NCBI GenBank assembly: GCA_001655205.1
Contig: LPNZ01009289.1
Location: 1 to 38,597, forward strand
Length of the DNA stretch: 38,597 nucleotides
Direction of reading: 5' to 3'
Source: Lenisia limosa
Lineage: Eukaryota; Breviatea
The notes under the pieces were generated by a model, which worked only from the letters and a program-made list of their open reading frames with translations, was not told the origin of the DNA and did no database searches. Within the stretch, counting starts at the first letter, position 1. Every line of letters begins with the position of its first letter. The position numbers were made by a program, and so were the translations under genes. Of the stretch, positions 1 to 10,972 are shown piece by piece.

Positions 1-113
1 GACGGGGGTGACACCTTTATCATTGCAATGCTATAACGAATTACACCGGTTTCATTTCATTCAATTTTCAAAATGACACAGCTACCATACATGACTATGC
101 GTTCTTAAAATAC

Positions 114-781
114 GATCCTGCCCTCAGCCAACCATGGGATGGGCTCGGGGGGAGAGACAACCTCGCCGTCAAACTCAACCTCTTTCTTGAAGTGGGGGAT
201 GATTTCATCCTATAAGGTCATTTCAAGCGAACGTTCTCCACTGTTCCCATTTATAGTTAATTATTTTCATGAGGATATTCGACTAAATCTGAAATTCACC
301 GCGTAGCGCGATATGCGCATGATAAAGGAAGCCTCCATATCTCCACTGATCGTGAGGTCTAAGGCCCAGCAAACCTCAAACTTGCCTAGTACCTCCTTTG
401 CAATGTTAGTGTTACGAGTAATACGGAAAGTGGCAGGAAGAGGCTTCTTGAGGTACTCCATCACACTATCAAACTCCTCATCGCTCATGATGTTGAGACC
501 CTACAGAATAATGTTATTTTAAAGCCAATAAACACCGAAGCAAACCTTGTAGTAAGCAAAGAATCGCTCATTCTCAAGAACAAGTTCGTCCCACCTCTTA
601 AAAGGCTCTCTATTATCAACTATAGGAAGTTAAATAGAGTAGTTGTTGGTGTGGGTCGCATGGATCGGGGTTTGTTGGTGTGGGTCGCATGGATCGGGGT
701 TTTACCCTTACCTTGAGGACCAGCATTCTTTCTGGATTTCTTCCGATCCTTCATTGCCATATGACCGCGACGTCTTACCAT
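114..781 (-). CDS. NSUN2: NSUN2/Trm4-type tRNA (cytosine-5) methyltransferase, N-terminal part
   Basis: Four exons with agreeing phases: 712-781 (ATG at 781), 546-619, 375-500, 114-209, giving about 122 residues before the gene leaves the left edge. The order of motifs matches the family N-terminus: a basic start (MVRRRGHMAMKDRKKSRKN), then KRWDELVLENERFFAYYK, then the conserved PLPATFRIT stretch and an AKEVL helix, then a VEFDGEVVSPPEPIPW segment. Family members transfer methyl groups from SAM to C5 of cytosine in tRNA, mostly in the nucleus and nucleolus. The Rossmann fold and both catalytic Cys lie beyond the window. Introns are 45 nt (501-545), 92 nt (620-711) and 165 nt (210-374), all GT-AG. 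The start is chosen because the basic N-terminus fits the family and no coding exon is visible upstream. Family identity is well supported; whether it is the NSUN2 orthologue rather than a close paralogue is inferred. Confidence 0.88.
644..701. repeat. 29-bp tandem duplication inside the first methyltransferase intron
   Basis: Two adjacent copies of a unit starting TGTTGGTGTGGGTCGCATGG (644 and 673) are identical over 29 bp. Together they make up most of the 92-bp intron 620-711, so the intron appears to have grown by duplication. Confidence 0.9.
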
Positions 782-1615
782 ATTGTTCACAAAACTGTGC
801 GAAAAAGGGAGGTTTCAATTTTGAAACCGCTTTAAAGCTAGATTCCTGCCAACTATCCGTAGTACGCTGGGCAAAAAATAAAATATGTGGGGTGACACCT
901 GTATTTTTCTCCACTGACGAGTGGATTGCCTTAACAAGTACAAGCCCTGTACACGAGGTGGGACGTGATGTTCTCCCTATTCCCTTCAATCAGACACTTT
1001 ACCGTGAGCTTGGGGGTTGGGGGCTTTTCACAAATGTATGTATGGTCATTGGGCTTTGAGGCGTAAGGGTATATTCTATTGTGAATGTATCCTCCTCCAG
1101 GCATTGGGTCTCATAATGTCATTTTATTGCATCTTCAAAGGTACACTATTCATTGTTTGGGTCTGAATTCGGTTACCGCGTAGGAGGGGGAGAAATGCGT
1201 CTACTGTGCTTCTATTGCGGCGTTCGTCATTGTCCTCTTTCAGCTATCTCTTCAAACAGTTGAGGGGGGGGGGGTGAAGAAACAAGTTAGAGCAATTAAA
1301 TATAATGCCAGATGNNNNNNNNNNNNNNNNNNNNNNNNNNNNNNNNNNNNNNNNNNNNNNNNNNNNNNNNTGAAGAATTTCTGTGTTGTACTTTGAAAAC
1401 AAGAAAGTTACTCTTCAGAATGCGACAAAGTTTTCCGTTCCCATTCAAGAGCCAATGTATTATGTAAGCAGATGCTCTGGAGTTATTTTATACTATCGGA
1501 GTTTGTTTTCTCTGTCCACGGGCCTTTTCTCACGTTGTCTATAAAATGGCGTTCAGAAACAGCTAATGTGTATTTAACATTCTCGCCGCGAATCATAACT
1601 TCTGTTTTTTGAAAT
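782..1615. other. intergenic stretch with an unconfirmed open frame and an N-gap
   Basis: No supported exon. A plus-strand frame from 643 to 1059 stays open for 138 codons, but it begins inside the methyltransferase intron repeat, runs antisense through exon 1 of that gene and resembles no family I know. A poly-G run (about 11 G, 1264-1274) lies upstream of the N-gap at 1315-1370. Confidence 0.5.
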
Positions 1616-1787
1616 CTACATTAGGGGATGATGCAAAAAAGAAGGCTCGCATTTTTTTTGCGCGCATTTTGCTCTCATTTTTGGGTGCTTTTTTGCGAGG
1701 CGGATTTTCCCCGCATTTCGCTCGATTTTGCCTTTTTTTTCCGCTTCTTTTTTTGGATTGTAAACAACAAAAAAATAAGTCAACTAT

Positions 1788-1830
1788 TATATATATACTA
1801 TATATATATATATACATGTATATATATATT
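1788..1830. repeat. AT microsatellite
   Basis: Alternating TA run broken by ACATGT. It creates spurious Ile/Tyr-rich open frames on both strands. Confidence 0.9.
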
Positions 1831-2050
1831 ATTTCCAAAAGAACAACTCAATCAATCAACATACATGTACCTCTGAAAAGTATTGAGTCTCATTGTGTTT
1901 GCTCATAGAATAGCTTCCATTGCCTCATAGAAAATCCGGCACAAATTTGGTCGAGCTCTAGACAATATTACATAATAATCAAGAAGAAAAAAGAAAACAA
2001 TAAAGGGGAGGGGGGTCTGGAATTGGAATATCGGCAAACGGATTGAACAT

Positions 2051-2128
2051 GTCTTCCAGTGTCAGCCATCGCTGAGGCCATGCGAGTCTTCCAGTGTCAC
2101 CCATCACTGAGGCCATGCGGGTCTTCCA
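2051..2128. repeat. 35-bp tandem repeat, two full copies and part of a third
   Basis: Units start at 2051, 2086 and 2121 with GTCTTCCAGTG or GTCTTCCACC and include GAGGCCATGCG. The first two copies differ at a few positions, so this is older than the perfect two-copy duplications elsewhere in the window. It lies inside the candidate element 1616-2527. Confidence 0.85.
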
Positions 2129-2527
2129 CCGATAATGACCAAACAAGACAACTCAAAATATTTCGATTTTGAAGTAAACAAAAACTTTTTTTAAAATGGT
2201 CACGACAATTCAAATTCATGTCTGTTCGTAGTGACAAAAATCAGCACCATTGTCGTTATTTGGGAAGCCTCTCGATCTCAGGAACAGTAAAACAAGAATA
2301 CTTGAGGCTCTTCTCTCACATTGGAAAGTTGACTTTCATTATTTGTTATAAATATCTGGAGTTGTGGAGTGTCAAGATGGAAGCACAATGTGCGGTAAAA
2401 ATATGAGCAAAATGCGGAACATTTGCACCAGACATTTTACATTTGTGTGGCTCGCAATTTGAAAACCCAATGCGCGCAAAATGCGAGCAAAATGCGGAGA
2501 ATTTACCTTGGTACTATCCCCCTATAG

Positions 2528-3589
2528 TCAGATCTTCAAGTAATTTGCCGTTCTATTGTTTTTACCACAGTGACGACGTTGTTTGACAATTATATAGTAT
2601 TTCTCATTGCTTCTTTAATATCTATTCCCGTTTTCAACCCTCATGTGTTTCCCAAATACTTTGTCAGCAGAGTTGGTTTTCATTAATATTCCCTTTTATC
2701 CCCTCTGAACCGCAAGAACCTGATAGCTTCATAGCATACATTTGACTGATTGAATAAAACCATAACCTATTTCTACATGCTAACCAGGAAAGCACTTTGT
2801 TTTCCTATCTGGACTAGGACAGAGCGCAGGGTTTCTTTTTAGGTTTGTAGAACCTCCCCTTGCAGGACTGCCCATGAAATGTGAGGTAAGAAAGATACCT
2901 ATATTATGTGACTAGTATCCTTAATATAATATTACCTCACTATACAACTCATAAGGAGTGGGAGGGAGGGGAAATCACAAAGTCAGTGTGTGATTTCTTG
3001 CAACTTAAAAAGGGTCCTGAAGATAAAGCCTCACCCTTTATATTGTGAACTGTAAATTCACGGTATATTGATCCATTCTTTTTATCCTAACTATTATTAT
3101 TTTATTTTTTATATTACCCCTTTCCCCTTTCCCTTCACTTTTAACCCGACAGGAAGGGTATCTGTATCTTGGTAATTTGGAGAATTATGATTCGTTAGTT
3201 TCATTCCAATTCTGGTATCTGAGGTTGGCACGTACATTTATCTCACCTTTCTAGGTACAGATAATGTTAGATCAGACTTGTTTTAAACCTAAAGTCCATG
3301 GCCATTACTTATCTAACCCCATTTATAGTCTTTTAACCCCACCTATTAACCATGTAACCAACCCCATATTATAACTATCCTGGTTAATCCGCGGTTCTGG
3401 GGATAAAACTATCTTAAGCCCTCTGCAGAGGATAACCTGATTTTTACCCCCCCCCCCCCNNNNNNNNNNNNNNNNNNNNNNNNNNNNNNNNNNNNNNNNN
3501 NNNNNNNNNNNNNNNNNNNNNNNNNNNNNNNNNNNNNNNNNNNNNNNNNNNNNNNTGTACAAATGAAGAACACCACGGGTGAAGGGTAC
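2528..3589. other. non-coding stretch, nothing recognised
   Basis: AT-rich sequence with no exon I can support on either strand. It ends in a run of about 13 C at the N-gap 3460-3555. Confidence 0.5.
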
Positions 3590-3632
3590 ATTATAATTCC
3601 CGAAGTACATCTCGGTGTAGGCAGCAATGTCA
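3590..3632 (-). CDS. weak candidate exon of an unidentified gene
   Basis: On the minus strand a pyrimidine-rich acceptor (CCCCTATCCCCACAG) is followed by a 43-nt exon coding DIAAYTEMYFGNYN and a GTACCC donor. The opposite strand is also open here and reads plausibly, and the N-gap removes the context, so strand and reality are both uncertain. Confidence 0.22.
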
Positions 3633-3794
3633 CTGTGGGGATAGGGGAATCGAGGGCTAGTGAAATATTGAGTTAACTGATTTCTATTGTGGTAAATCAA
3701 AGACTTGTAAAAGAAATACAGTTGTCAACCCATTTGTTATTTTTCCGAAATCCTCATAGTTCCCCTTTAGGTTTCCATTTTTGAGGACATAAAC

Positions 3795-6700
3795 ATGCCA
3801 GTCCAGCCGAACATGACAAGTCCATCAATGGAAGACCAGTTTTCGTATGTCTGGCATATTTTCTTAGATAGATATATTGGATGTCCAATGGCGCTCTGCT
3901 TTGTCGCATTAATAGAGCATTTATGTGCGTCGTAGGTAACAGCCTAATTTTCAGCTAATCAAATGATATACTGTCATTTTTGAGTAATGTTAGATGCTGT
4001 AAACCAGTCATTGATTTGATCGGCAAGGGTATACCGGAGTATTATCCTCATCAGACTTCACGAGCTATGGTATATTGAAAAAGTCGCTATAAATTATGTA
4101 AGATTTTTACTTTTTTTTTTTTTAATATTAAATACTTTTTGTTCTAACATTTAAGGATAGTCAATCTAGGAGGCTCTCCTGGTGCATATACGCACCTCGG
4201 CTTCTACGGATACTGTATGATAGGCTTATCCTCTTTTTTTTTTGTTTTCTTGTGTCAATTTTGNNNNNNNNNNNNNNNNNNNNNNNNNNNNNNNNNNNNN
4301 NNNNNNNNNNNNNNNNNNNNNNNNNNNNNNNNNNNNNACACACGTTTGGGCGTTCAAATTGTGTATTTCTTCCATTGTCGCTGAAACAGGGAGCTTCTTA
4401 TTTCACCAATATAGTGTTGATGATATACAGCACGATATTTTTCAGCTGTTTGTTTAGTGTCGAACCCGAAGGTCTCATCAGGCACCGATTTCTTCGAACA
4501 GCTTGTGTAGGTTGGGTGCAATGCTGTTCTCAAGTTTAGAGGACCTCCCTAAGTGACGCTTTCGCTTCTTTGAGCAACCACTGACCCAAAATTAGGCAGG
4601 TGTCTTCGGGTCAGTCGTTAATATCTTCATTTGGCTGCTCACCAGCCAGCCATCTGACCGTTACGAAGAACTGTTCTCCGGTAAGCCATTCCAACATCCC
4701 AAAAGATAATAGAATTTCCATTTGGTACATGGGTCACTGTTTAGATCTTATGAGTGGGTGTGATAAAGAGTCTACTCTCATTGAATCAGCGCTTTGCCTT
4801 CCTCTTGATGCTTTCAGTGGGTGGTAATGGAATGGTTTTGTAATGTGAGTAATATTGGATGATTGATCCACTACTTCACATCGTAATTGGAGGAAGCCTT
4901 GTAATTGATCACAGTCTTTTCGAAAGTATTCACTTCTCTTAACAGTATTGACTGCATAAGCACAAAATTTGACCCATTTAGCCCCCTTTCATCATGATGA
5001 ATTGGACGAGACCGATGCCATGTTCAACTTCATGCCATTTTCTTTCCTATTCAGTGAGAGGGCTGCAGAATAGGCGTTGGGTTCCTTTTAATTGTGTTTT
5101 CCAAAGGTTTATGCTATCAATCATTGTTGGTGATACCCTGAACTGAAACCTAATTAGAGAAATCAACTCATTTTGTGTTACTTTTGACAAATGTTTATTC
5201 TGGAAACTCAATCTTTATCATTTTTGTACTTTTTCGACGTTATGTTTTGGAAACATGCGCACAATGTTCTTTGAGGTCGTCTCGCTTTTACCTTTCCAGT
5301 GTCAGCCGGGTTGGGCATACTGATTTGCCTCTGTGTATGTGGGGTTACAACGTATTTTTGCTGGGTAACATCAGCTGTTTATAGTCTTCATTACCAGCCC
5401 TAATGTTTGATACTTACCATTTTAGTACAATCAGAAGGAAATCACCTCAGCGTATCATCGAGTGAGGGGTTTTGGATAGTGATATTTCGATATGGTGTTT
5501 TGTCATTTTCTATTGCAGTTTGCTGTAGTATTGTATAAATGATACAGCCCTCATTCTTTGACACTCCACCCAGGTTACTCTGTTGCACCGAGGACCTGAG
5601 TTCTTTGAAGTCAGTAACACGGACACCATCAATGAGCTTGCCAACCTTGACGTTTTACCATACCCTCCAGAAATCAAGATGAAGCTTGGAATGGATTACT
5701 TACAAGGTCTGATATGGTTAATTTATGGCAGTTTCCATCTCTGTGTTGTCTCTTTTGACGTATGTTTAGGTGTTATTTGTCCAAGAGCCGGGGTTGTTGG
5801 AAGCGGTGACATAAGCGCTGTACCACCCAAAAGCCTCTACAAACGCTTTATTGTGAGAATCTGGTTATAACTTCCGTCTTTGGGGATCAGTGTTTCCACT
5901 ACCTTCACTTCTTGCTATCCTTTTATGATTACAACCCTTCAGCGTGACCATCGCTTCACCTGTAAGATCGCCACAAAAGTAATTGTCGTCATGTTTCTTC
6001 TGTCGTTGATGGCGGTAGGGGGTGTTTTTAATGGTTCTGGATATAATAATCACTTTGTGGTATAAAGCTCATTTTGATTTACTGAATCTTTGCGTTTTCT
6101 TTTTTTCTGCTTTAGGGCGATTAAGTTGTGACATTTTTTTAAAATAAAAAATGGATTATTTGTAAAGTTCATTTTTGAATCAACCAAATCAGACAAATAC
6201 AAAACATAAAGAGATTTGGTTGGAAAACAACCTTTCCAGAGCAACAGCACAAGCTAAGATGGGAGCGATCTGTCGAAGAGACACAAAGGGCGTCGTGGCC
6301 TTCAAGAAGTGCATTGAGGACCTTGATCTGGACAGGTCTATAGGAACTGTAGTGAATCTTTAGTGGAAGTAGTTGCGGCCGGGGTAGAGTTTCGGTGGTT
6401 GGAGGAAGTACTATGAAGGGGGCTCTGGCAAGCGGTACATTCGCAACAGGCAGCCTTTTTTTACTGGGTGTCATCTGTGGGACTTCTTCTTCAGATTCTG
6501 GAGGAATGAAATCAATAGGAGTTGCAAACTACCCAAACCTTGAGCTCTAAAAGTGTTACTACAATAGACAGTAGAAAGTAGCTGCGACAAAGTGTTACCC
6601 CTTCCCCTCCCCGTCTGACCATCATTAGCATAAATTACAATATTTGTCTCGTCAAATAGGTAACAGAAGTCAGTGATAGTCGTAGCCCCCTACTTGAAAT

Positions 6701-9700
6701 TTTGATCCCAATTGCTATAGTAACCCATGAAAGTACCACTTCGGGTTTTCGGTGAGAAGGACGCTGGAGACTACACCGAGCCTGGCCACATGTGCTCGCG
6801 CTTGCTTCCCCCTCACTCACAACTCACTTAGTGGTTCTGCCGTCAGTCGCCGTCGATATCGCACCTTGCTGCCAAAACTTATCGGACCGCTGAGACTGAG
6901 TTGAATTTTCCCAGAATACACTAAATAAACACGCCACCCTAAGACTCAATTTTTTAATGAACAAAATACATGCATCCCATTAACTTCCGTTCTAATTCCT
7001 CATATTATCATTACTAAACAAATAACTTAAAATATGTTCTGAAACCAAAGTTTATTCGCCCCACTTCGTTTTTTTTTGACATTGATTGTTACTTGGGTTA
7101 CAATTTAATTGAGCTTCACTTTCTACCAAATGCCCTGTAAACTGTCGATGTTATCAAGAAATATATGATTATATTTCAATTTTTCAGGATACAGAAGTGT
7201 AATTATATCTCATTTCCACCCTAACATTGCCTAGGCTGTCATCAATAATGCGAAATCTTCGAACCTGGGCATTGAGTCGAGCCCACTTGCTGTAAGTTAT
7301 ATTATGGCGAAATCATATTTTTAAATAATTAAAATATTCCAGTACCCCCCACATCGTCAAGCCGTATTCCAATCAGGCGGGCAGGTGGTTGTTGTTGACA
7401 ACATCAAGTTTGGGGCAAACAACGACGGGTACTATTTCTCTTCTAAACTGGTGTCCCACTCAATGGTTGGTATTTTATTGAGTAATGCATGTACATACAT
7501 ATATATATACATATATAGTATATATATGTATACAGAGGACATACTATTTCGTATTTATCTTCTTATTTGTTGTATAAAGTGAAAATTTATTGTTTCCCAT
7601 TCGATGAAGACATATTAATCTGTTTTAAGAGCCATACAAGATAGTTTTGGATATCAACTATGAAACAAAACTATTTTTACCATTGAATCATCTTCTATCG
7701 TTGGTCATATACTGAGTGCATATTCAGTTTTTTCTTCATCTTGGTCAATAATCAAAACCCAACCAGTTTAGTATAACATCTTGGTCAATCATTAAAACCC
7801 AACCAGTTTAGTACAACATCAAATTTACATTTTTGGAGTTTGATGAGTCAAGCTTCTGAACGATTTTAGGATGATGCTCCTGATGAAAGTGTGTTCAACT
7901 ATGGACCAGATTGGTGGGTGACCTTGAACATATTACATTTAGAGGGATTATTTTTTTATTTATTTTTGTTGATATTAATTTGCAAAAATGTTTGGGTGCA
8001 AACTTAATTTTCACTCCATCCAGGCCGGAGACTGAAACCCAGATGGAGAAAGGCTTTAAAGAGGTTAATGATGGCTTCAACGGACTGTCTGTTAGTGGTG
8101 GGTGGCTTTTGTTTTGTCAGTATGGTTTATACATAGATATTACATTGCTACTCTTATAGTTTTGTCACTCTCCAGAATAGCAATAGCATCAAAGACCTAA
8201 ATGATCTGAAAGAAAAATGATTATGTCACTCTTCTCATTTTGCGACATAATAAATCGCCTTGGCCATGTCTTACCTCCACAGCTGGGTTCATCGCCATCG
8301 TTATTTTGGTTTGCTGCCATTTTGCCGACGGAGAACCAGCACGCACGTGCTGCTGCTTTATCGTTCCATTCTTTTTATTGATCATCTCGTTTTTCCTCGT
8401 ATCGAAGTCACATTCCTGGCAAGGCGACCTTCAATGTGAGTGTGTAGTTCTTGTGGTAGTTCTTGAGTTGTGGTGGTAATGGTGGTTGCTTCTCAAAAAC
8501 CAGTCTTCTGTTTTGTTGAGGATTAAACTTTGTATTACATACTTCTCGAATTTTTTTGGTTCCCTTTGGTCAAACAATAAGTTGTGCCTGATTATACAGA
8601 TGATGCAAATTCGCGGAGTTGGATGCCTGAGGGGATGGAGCATGTTTTCGGTAGTCATGGTCTCAATGAACTCAACTACGCAATCAGTACACGGGGTCTT
8701 GCAATTAGGGGCTCACCTGTGCTCGGAAAAGACTTTTTTTTTGAAAAAATTTTGAGGCTCAATGCAATACACATTGGCTCAGAAAGTATCTGATAGTTTT
8801 TCAAGGGAAAATGGTACAGCAGAAGATCAGATTATCTGCTGTTTTACCTTTGATGTACGGAATGGGAAATTTGATCATTGTTCTGTATAATTACTCAAAG
8901 TTTCCCCATTCCTACCTAATTGTTGACTTCAAACATTTCATTTTGTACCAATTCACAGTCTCCAGCAGTTATTTATTGTGTTACATACATGTATATTCAG
9001 CGCACCTGTCTCTAATACTCCACAGTTGCCACAGACACCCATCCTAACGAGACTGAAGTCGTCTCAGGGGCTATAACATTTATCAGTGGGCTGATGGGTT
9101 GATGTGTTGAAAGATCGCATGTATAATAAGTAATTGGATTATTTTGAAGAAATATGATAGTATTTAAATCACTTACACCATCATGTAGTGCATACGTTTC
9201 TTGTCACAGCGTTTAGTTTTTGCTTTCGTTATTTGCTGTGCCAACATTATTGCCCACGATACAGATCCGGTGGGTGGTTGACAGACATTTTGGACACTTG
9301 GGTATGCTTCATTAAATATGTAACACATTATATTATAAATCTCGATACACTAATATCGATATATTTTTGATATTTCACTGACAGAAAATTATCACTTATT
9401 TGTTAGTATGATAATATCATACGCTATTGGGTGATGTCACTTCCTTCCAAGGCTGCACTTCAGTTCTTGGAAATAAGCAACTTTGTCAATGTATTGCTTT
9501 TAAAATCTAATTGGGCTTTCCTCACTCTGATGCTCTAGTTTGGAAAAAATGGAAGCGTTCCAAGTGTGTGGGTAAATGGAGGGTTTCGGTCGTTATCAGA
9601 AGTTTTATTTTATTACGTACATGTATACCTATTGCAAAATTATTGCATCTGATTTGTTATCTCAACACTGGGATATAATTTGAACAAAGCATCTCAACGA

Positions 9701-10709
9701 TCGCATTACCCTGTAGATCCGATTGACGCTGTGAAGCCAGGTGTCGATCCCCTGGTCATTCCCGTGGGCTGGTTTTGAGAAGAATCGATATCAGCACTAT
9801 CATTTCTCTAAATTCTTAATGAGTTCAAGAAAAAACTCTACTTTTCCTATTTTCCTGCGCAAGCCCCGAACCCACCCACGCTTTAGATCAAGGGTAGACC
9901 TGACGTTGGGTGTTGGGTCAACTCCCCTCAGGGACGGAGATTGCAAGAGCAGCATGATAGGGAGCTTGAGGAGCTGGCTTTGGCTGAGAGAGAACGCGAG
10001 AATGAAAGGTTCGTCCCTGTCAGTCATGGAATGCTGTGAATGTTGTCCAAACCCTTTTATGCTGTGGTGATTTTTATCAGAGCTACTTGTTAACATTCTT
10101 CACACTTGGACAGGATAGCGAACGAAACAGCCAGCGCTGAGGCGACCAAACTGGTGCGGAAGTTGGATTGTAGCTTTCAATTATCGTCTAATTGGGATAC
10201 TTAACACGCATTCCCATGACTCCGCAGGCCAAGGAAGATGAGGCGGAAAAGAGACTGCGAAGAGTTCATAAGGAGACAGAAGAGGCTGAAGCGCGCTTGC
10301 AGGTAAGCGGTGTCCCTTGCTGCTACCATTTCGACCATATTACGTGAAATTTCGTGTTACAAACAGCCATTTATTTAATTTCTCCCCAGGTCATGCGAAA
10401 CGAGATTCTGAGAATAGAAAATCAGTCCTCAAGAGGTGGTCCTGGAGCGCCTCACTCCTGGGGTGATTTAAATTAATGTTCACCTTTCCAGGCATGGAGC
10501 CCTTTGACGCGTTGCCTGCAATGGAAAACGAAGCCCCCCCTTCATTCCATGAGGAAAATCAGATGGACGTTCCGCCTCCACCAGGTGAGCCCAGTTTTGT
10601 TTGATATGACAGAAATTATTGTAGATGATTGACATTTTGAGTCGTTTTTTTGAGAATAATGCAAGTAGCTTATGACGAGGTGTTCGACAACAGAGCTGTG
10701 GGTGTTTAA
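3795..10709 (+). CDS. unrecognised multi-pass membrane protein with C-terminal coiled coil and PPAY tail
   Basis: Exons: 3795-3844, 4458-4504, 4600-4680, 5300-5364, 5574-5706, 5770-5819, 7235-7291, 7343-7450, 7870-7913, 8024-8097, 8283-8435, 8600-8686, 9026-9097, 9210-9301, 9539-9563, 9717-9763, 9932-10008, 10114-10153, 10228-10302, 10390-10435, 10492-10584, 10669-10709 (TAA). Phases agree throughout. The first two exons and 5770-5819 are the least certain. Hydrophobic stretches: VFGSVVNIFIWLLTS, GLGILICLCVCGVTTYF, GFIAIVILVCC and CCCFIVPFFLLIISFFLV. Between them lie soluble stretches containing LDVLPYPPEIK and VFNYGPDW. From 9932 on comes a charged coiled coil (RELEELALAERERENER, KRLRRVHKETEEAEARLQ), then an acidic Pro-rich tail ending PPPPAYDEVFDNRAVGV. 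PPxY motifs bind WW domains, for example of NEDD4-type ubiquitin ligases; a trafficking role would be inference. I do not recognise the family. Confidence 0.65.
6169..6528 (-). pseudogene. RecQ-like helicase fragment, antisense in an intron
   Basis: A minus-strand frame opens at a possible acceptor (GTAG then TTTGCAACTCC at 6528). It codes a Pro/Thr-rich acidic linker (FIPPESEEEVPQ, MTPSKKRLP) followed by YRPVQIKVLNALLEGHDAL and CVSST. This resembles the RecQ entry motif (FRPxQxxVIxAxLxGxD) and the approach to Walker A. The next residues, DRSHLSLC, sit where TGxGKSLC is expected and lack the P-loop Lys; the frame stops at 6169. No DEAH box or later RecQ motif was found on this strand. It could be a decayed copy, or one exon of a gene whose next exon I missed. 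It lies wholly in the intron 5820-7234 of the membrane-protein gene. Confidence 0.35.
7497..7532. repeat. TA microsatellite in an intron
   Basis: Runs of TATATA broken by short interruptions in the intron 7451-7869. Confidence 0.85.
7741..7820. repeat. 40-bp tandem duplication in an intron
   Basis: Copies at 7741-7780 and 7781-7820 begin TTGGTCAAT and share AAACCCAACCAGTTTAGTA. They differ at only a few positions. The pair lies in the intron 7451-7869 of the membrane-protein gene. Confidence 0.9.
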
Positions 10710-10972
10710 GTTTATGTTTCTTTTGAGGCTTTGAAAATCTGTTTATCTCTCTTGGTCCTTTTTTATTATGATATTATGCTTTCTGATTCCCACGGTACAA
10801 CAAACATTCGTATCGTACTTTATCGAGCAAACAGCGAACTGGATACATTGCTATTACGTGATCTAACGTCCAATGAAACAACTTAAGAAAAGACAATAGA
10901 AAAAAAAAAAAAAAAANNNNNNNNNNNNNNNNNNNNNNNNNNNNNNNNNNNNNNNNNNNNNNNNNNNNNNNN
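10710..10972. other. short interval between two convergent genes
   Basis: It holds the 3' flank of the membrane-protein gene, the unseen 3' end of the minus gene that follows, and an A-run (about 18 A) at the N-gap 10917-10972. No clear AATAAA signal was found on the plus strand. Confidence 0.5.

Larger units (their letters stand above)
1616..2527. mobile_element. possible non-autonomous element with divergent terminal inverted repeats
   Basis: The left end reads CTACATTAGGGGATGATGCA. The right end, reverse-complemented, reads CTATAGGGGGATAGTACCAA. Inside both ends, in opposite orientation, come repeated words GCGCGCATTTTGCTC and CTCGCATTTT (about 1645-1735 on the left, 2395-2505 on the right). 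This is the layout of a MITE-like or foldback element with subterminal repeats. No transposase frame is visible. The terminal match is imperfect and no target duplication could be proved, so it may instead be a diverged palindrome. Confidence 0.4.

Noticed and set aside
643-1059. 138-codon plus-strand open frame
   Set aside because: It starts in the intron repeat of the methyltransferase gene, runs antisense over that gene's first exon, and contains no recognisable motif; one such chance frame in 38 kb is not surprising.
9210-9301. Alternative reading RLVFAFVICCANIIAHDTDP as a further TM helix
   Set aside because: It has good borders but the wrong entry phase; the frame ending GGWLTDILDTW keeps phase with both neighbours. 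It could still be an alternative isoform.
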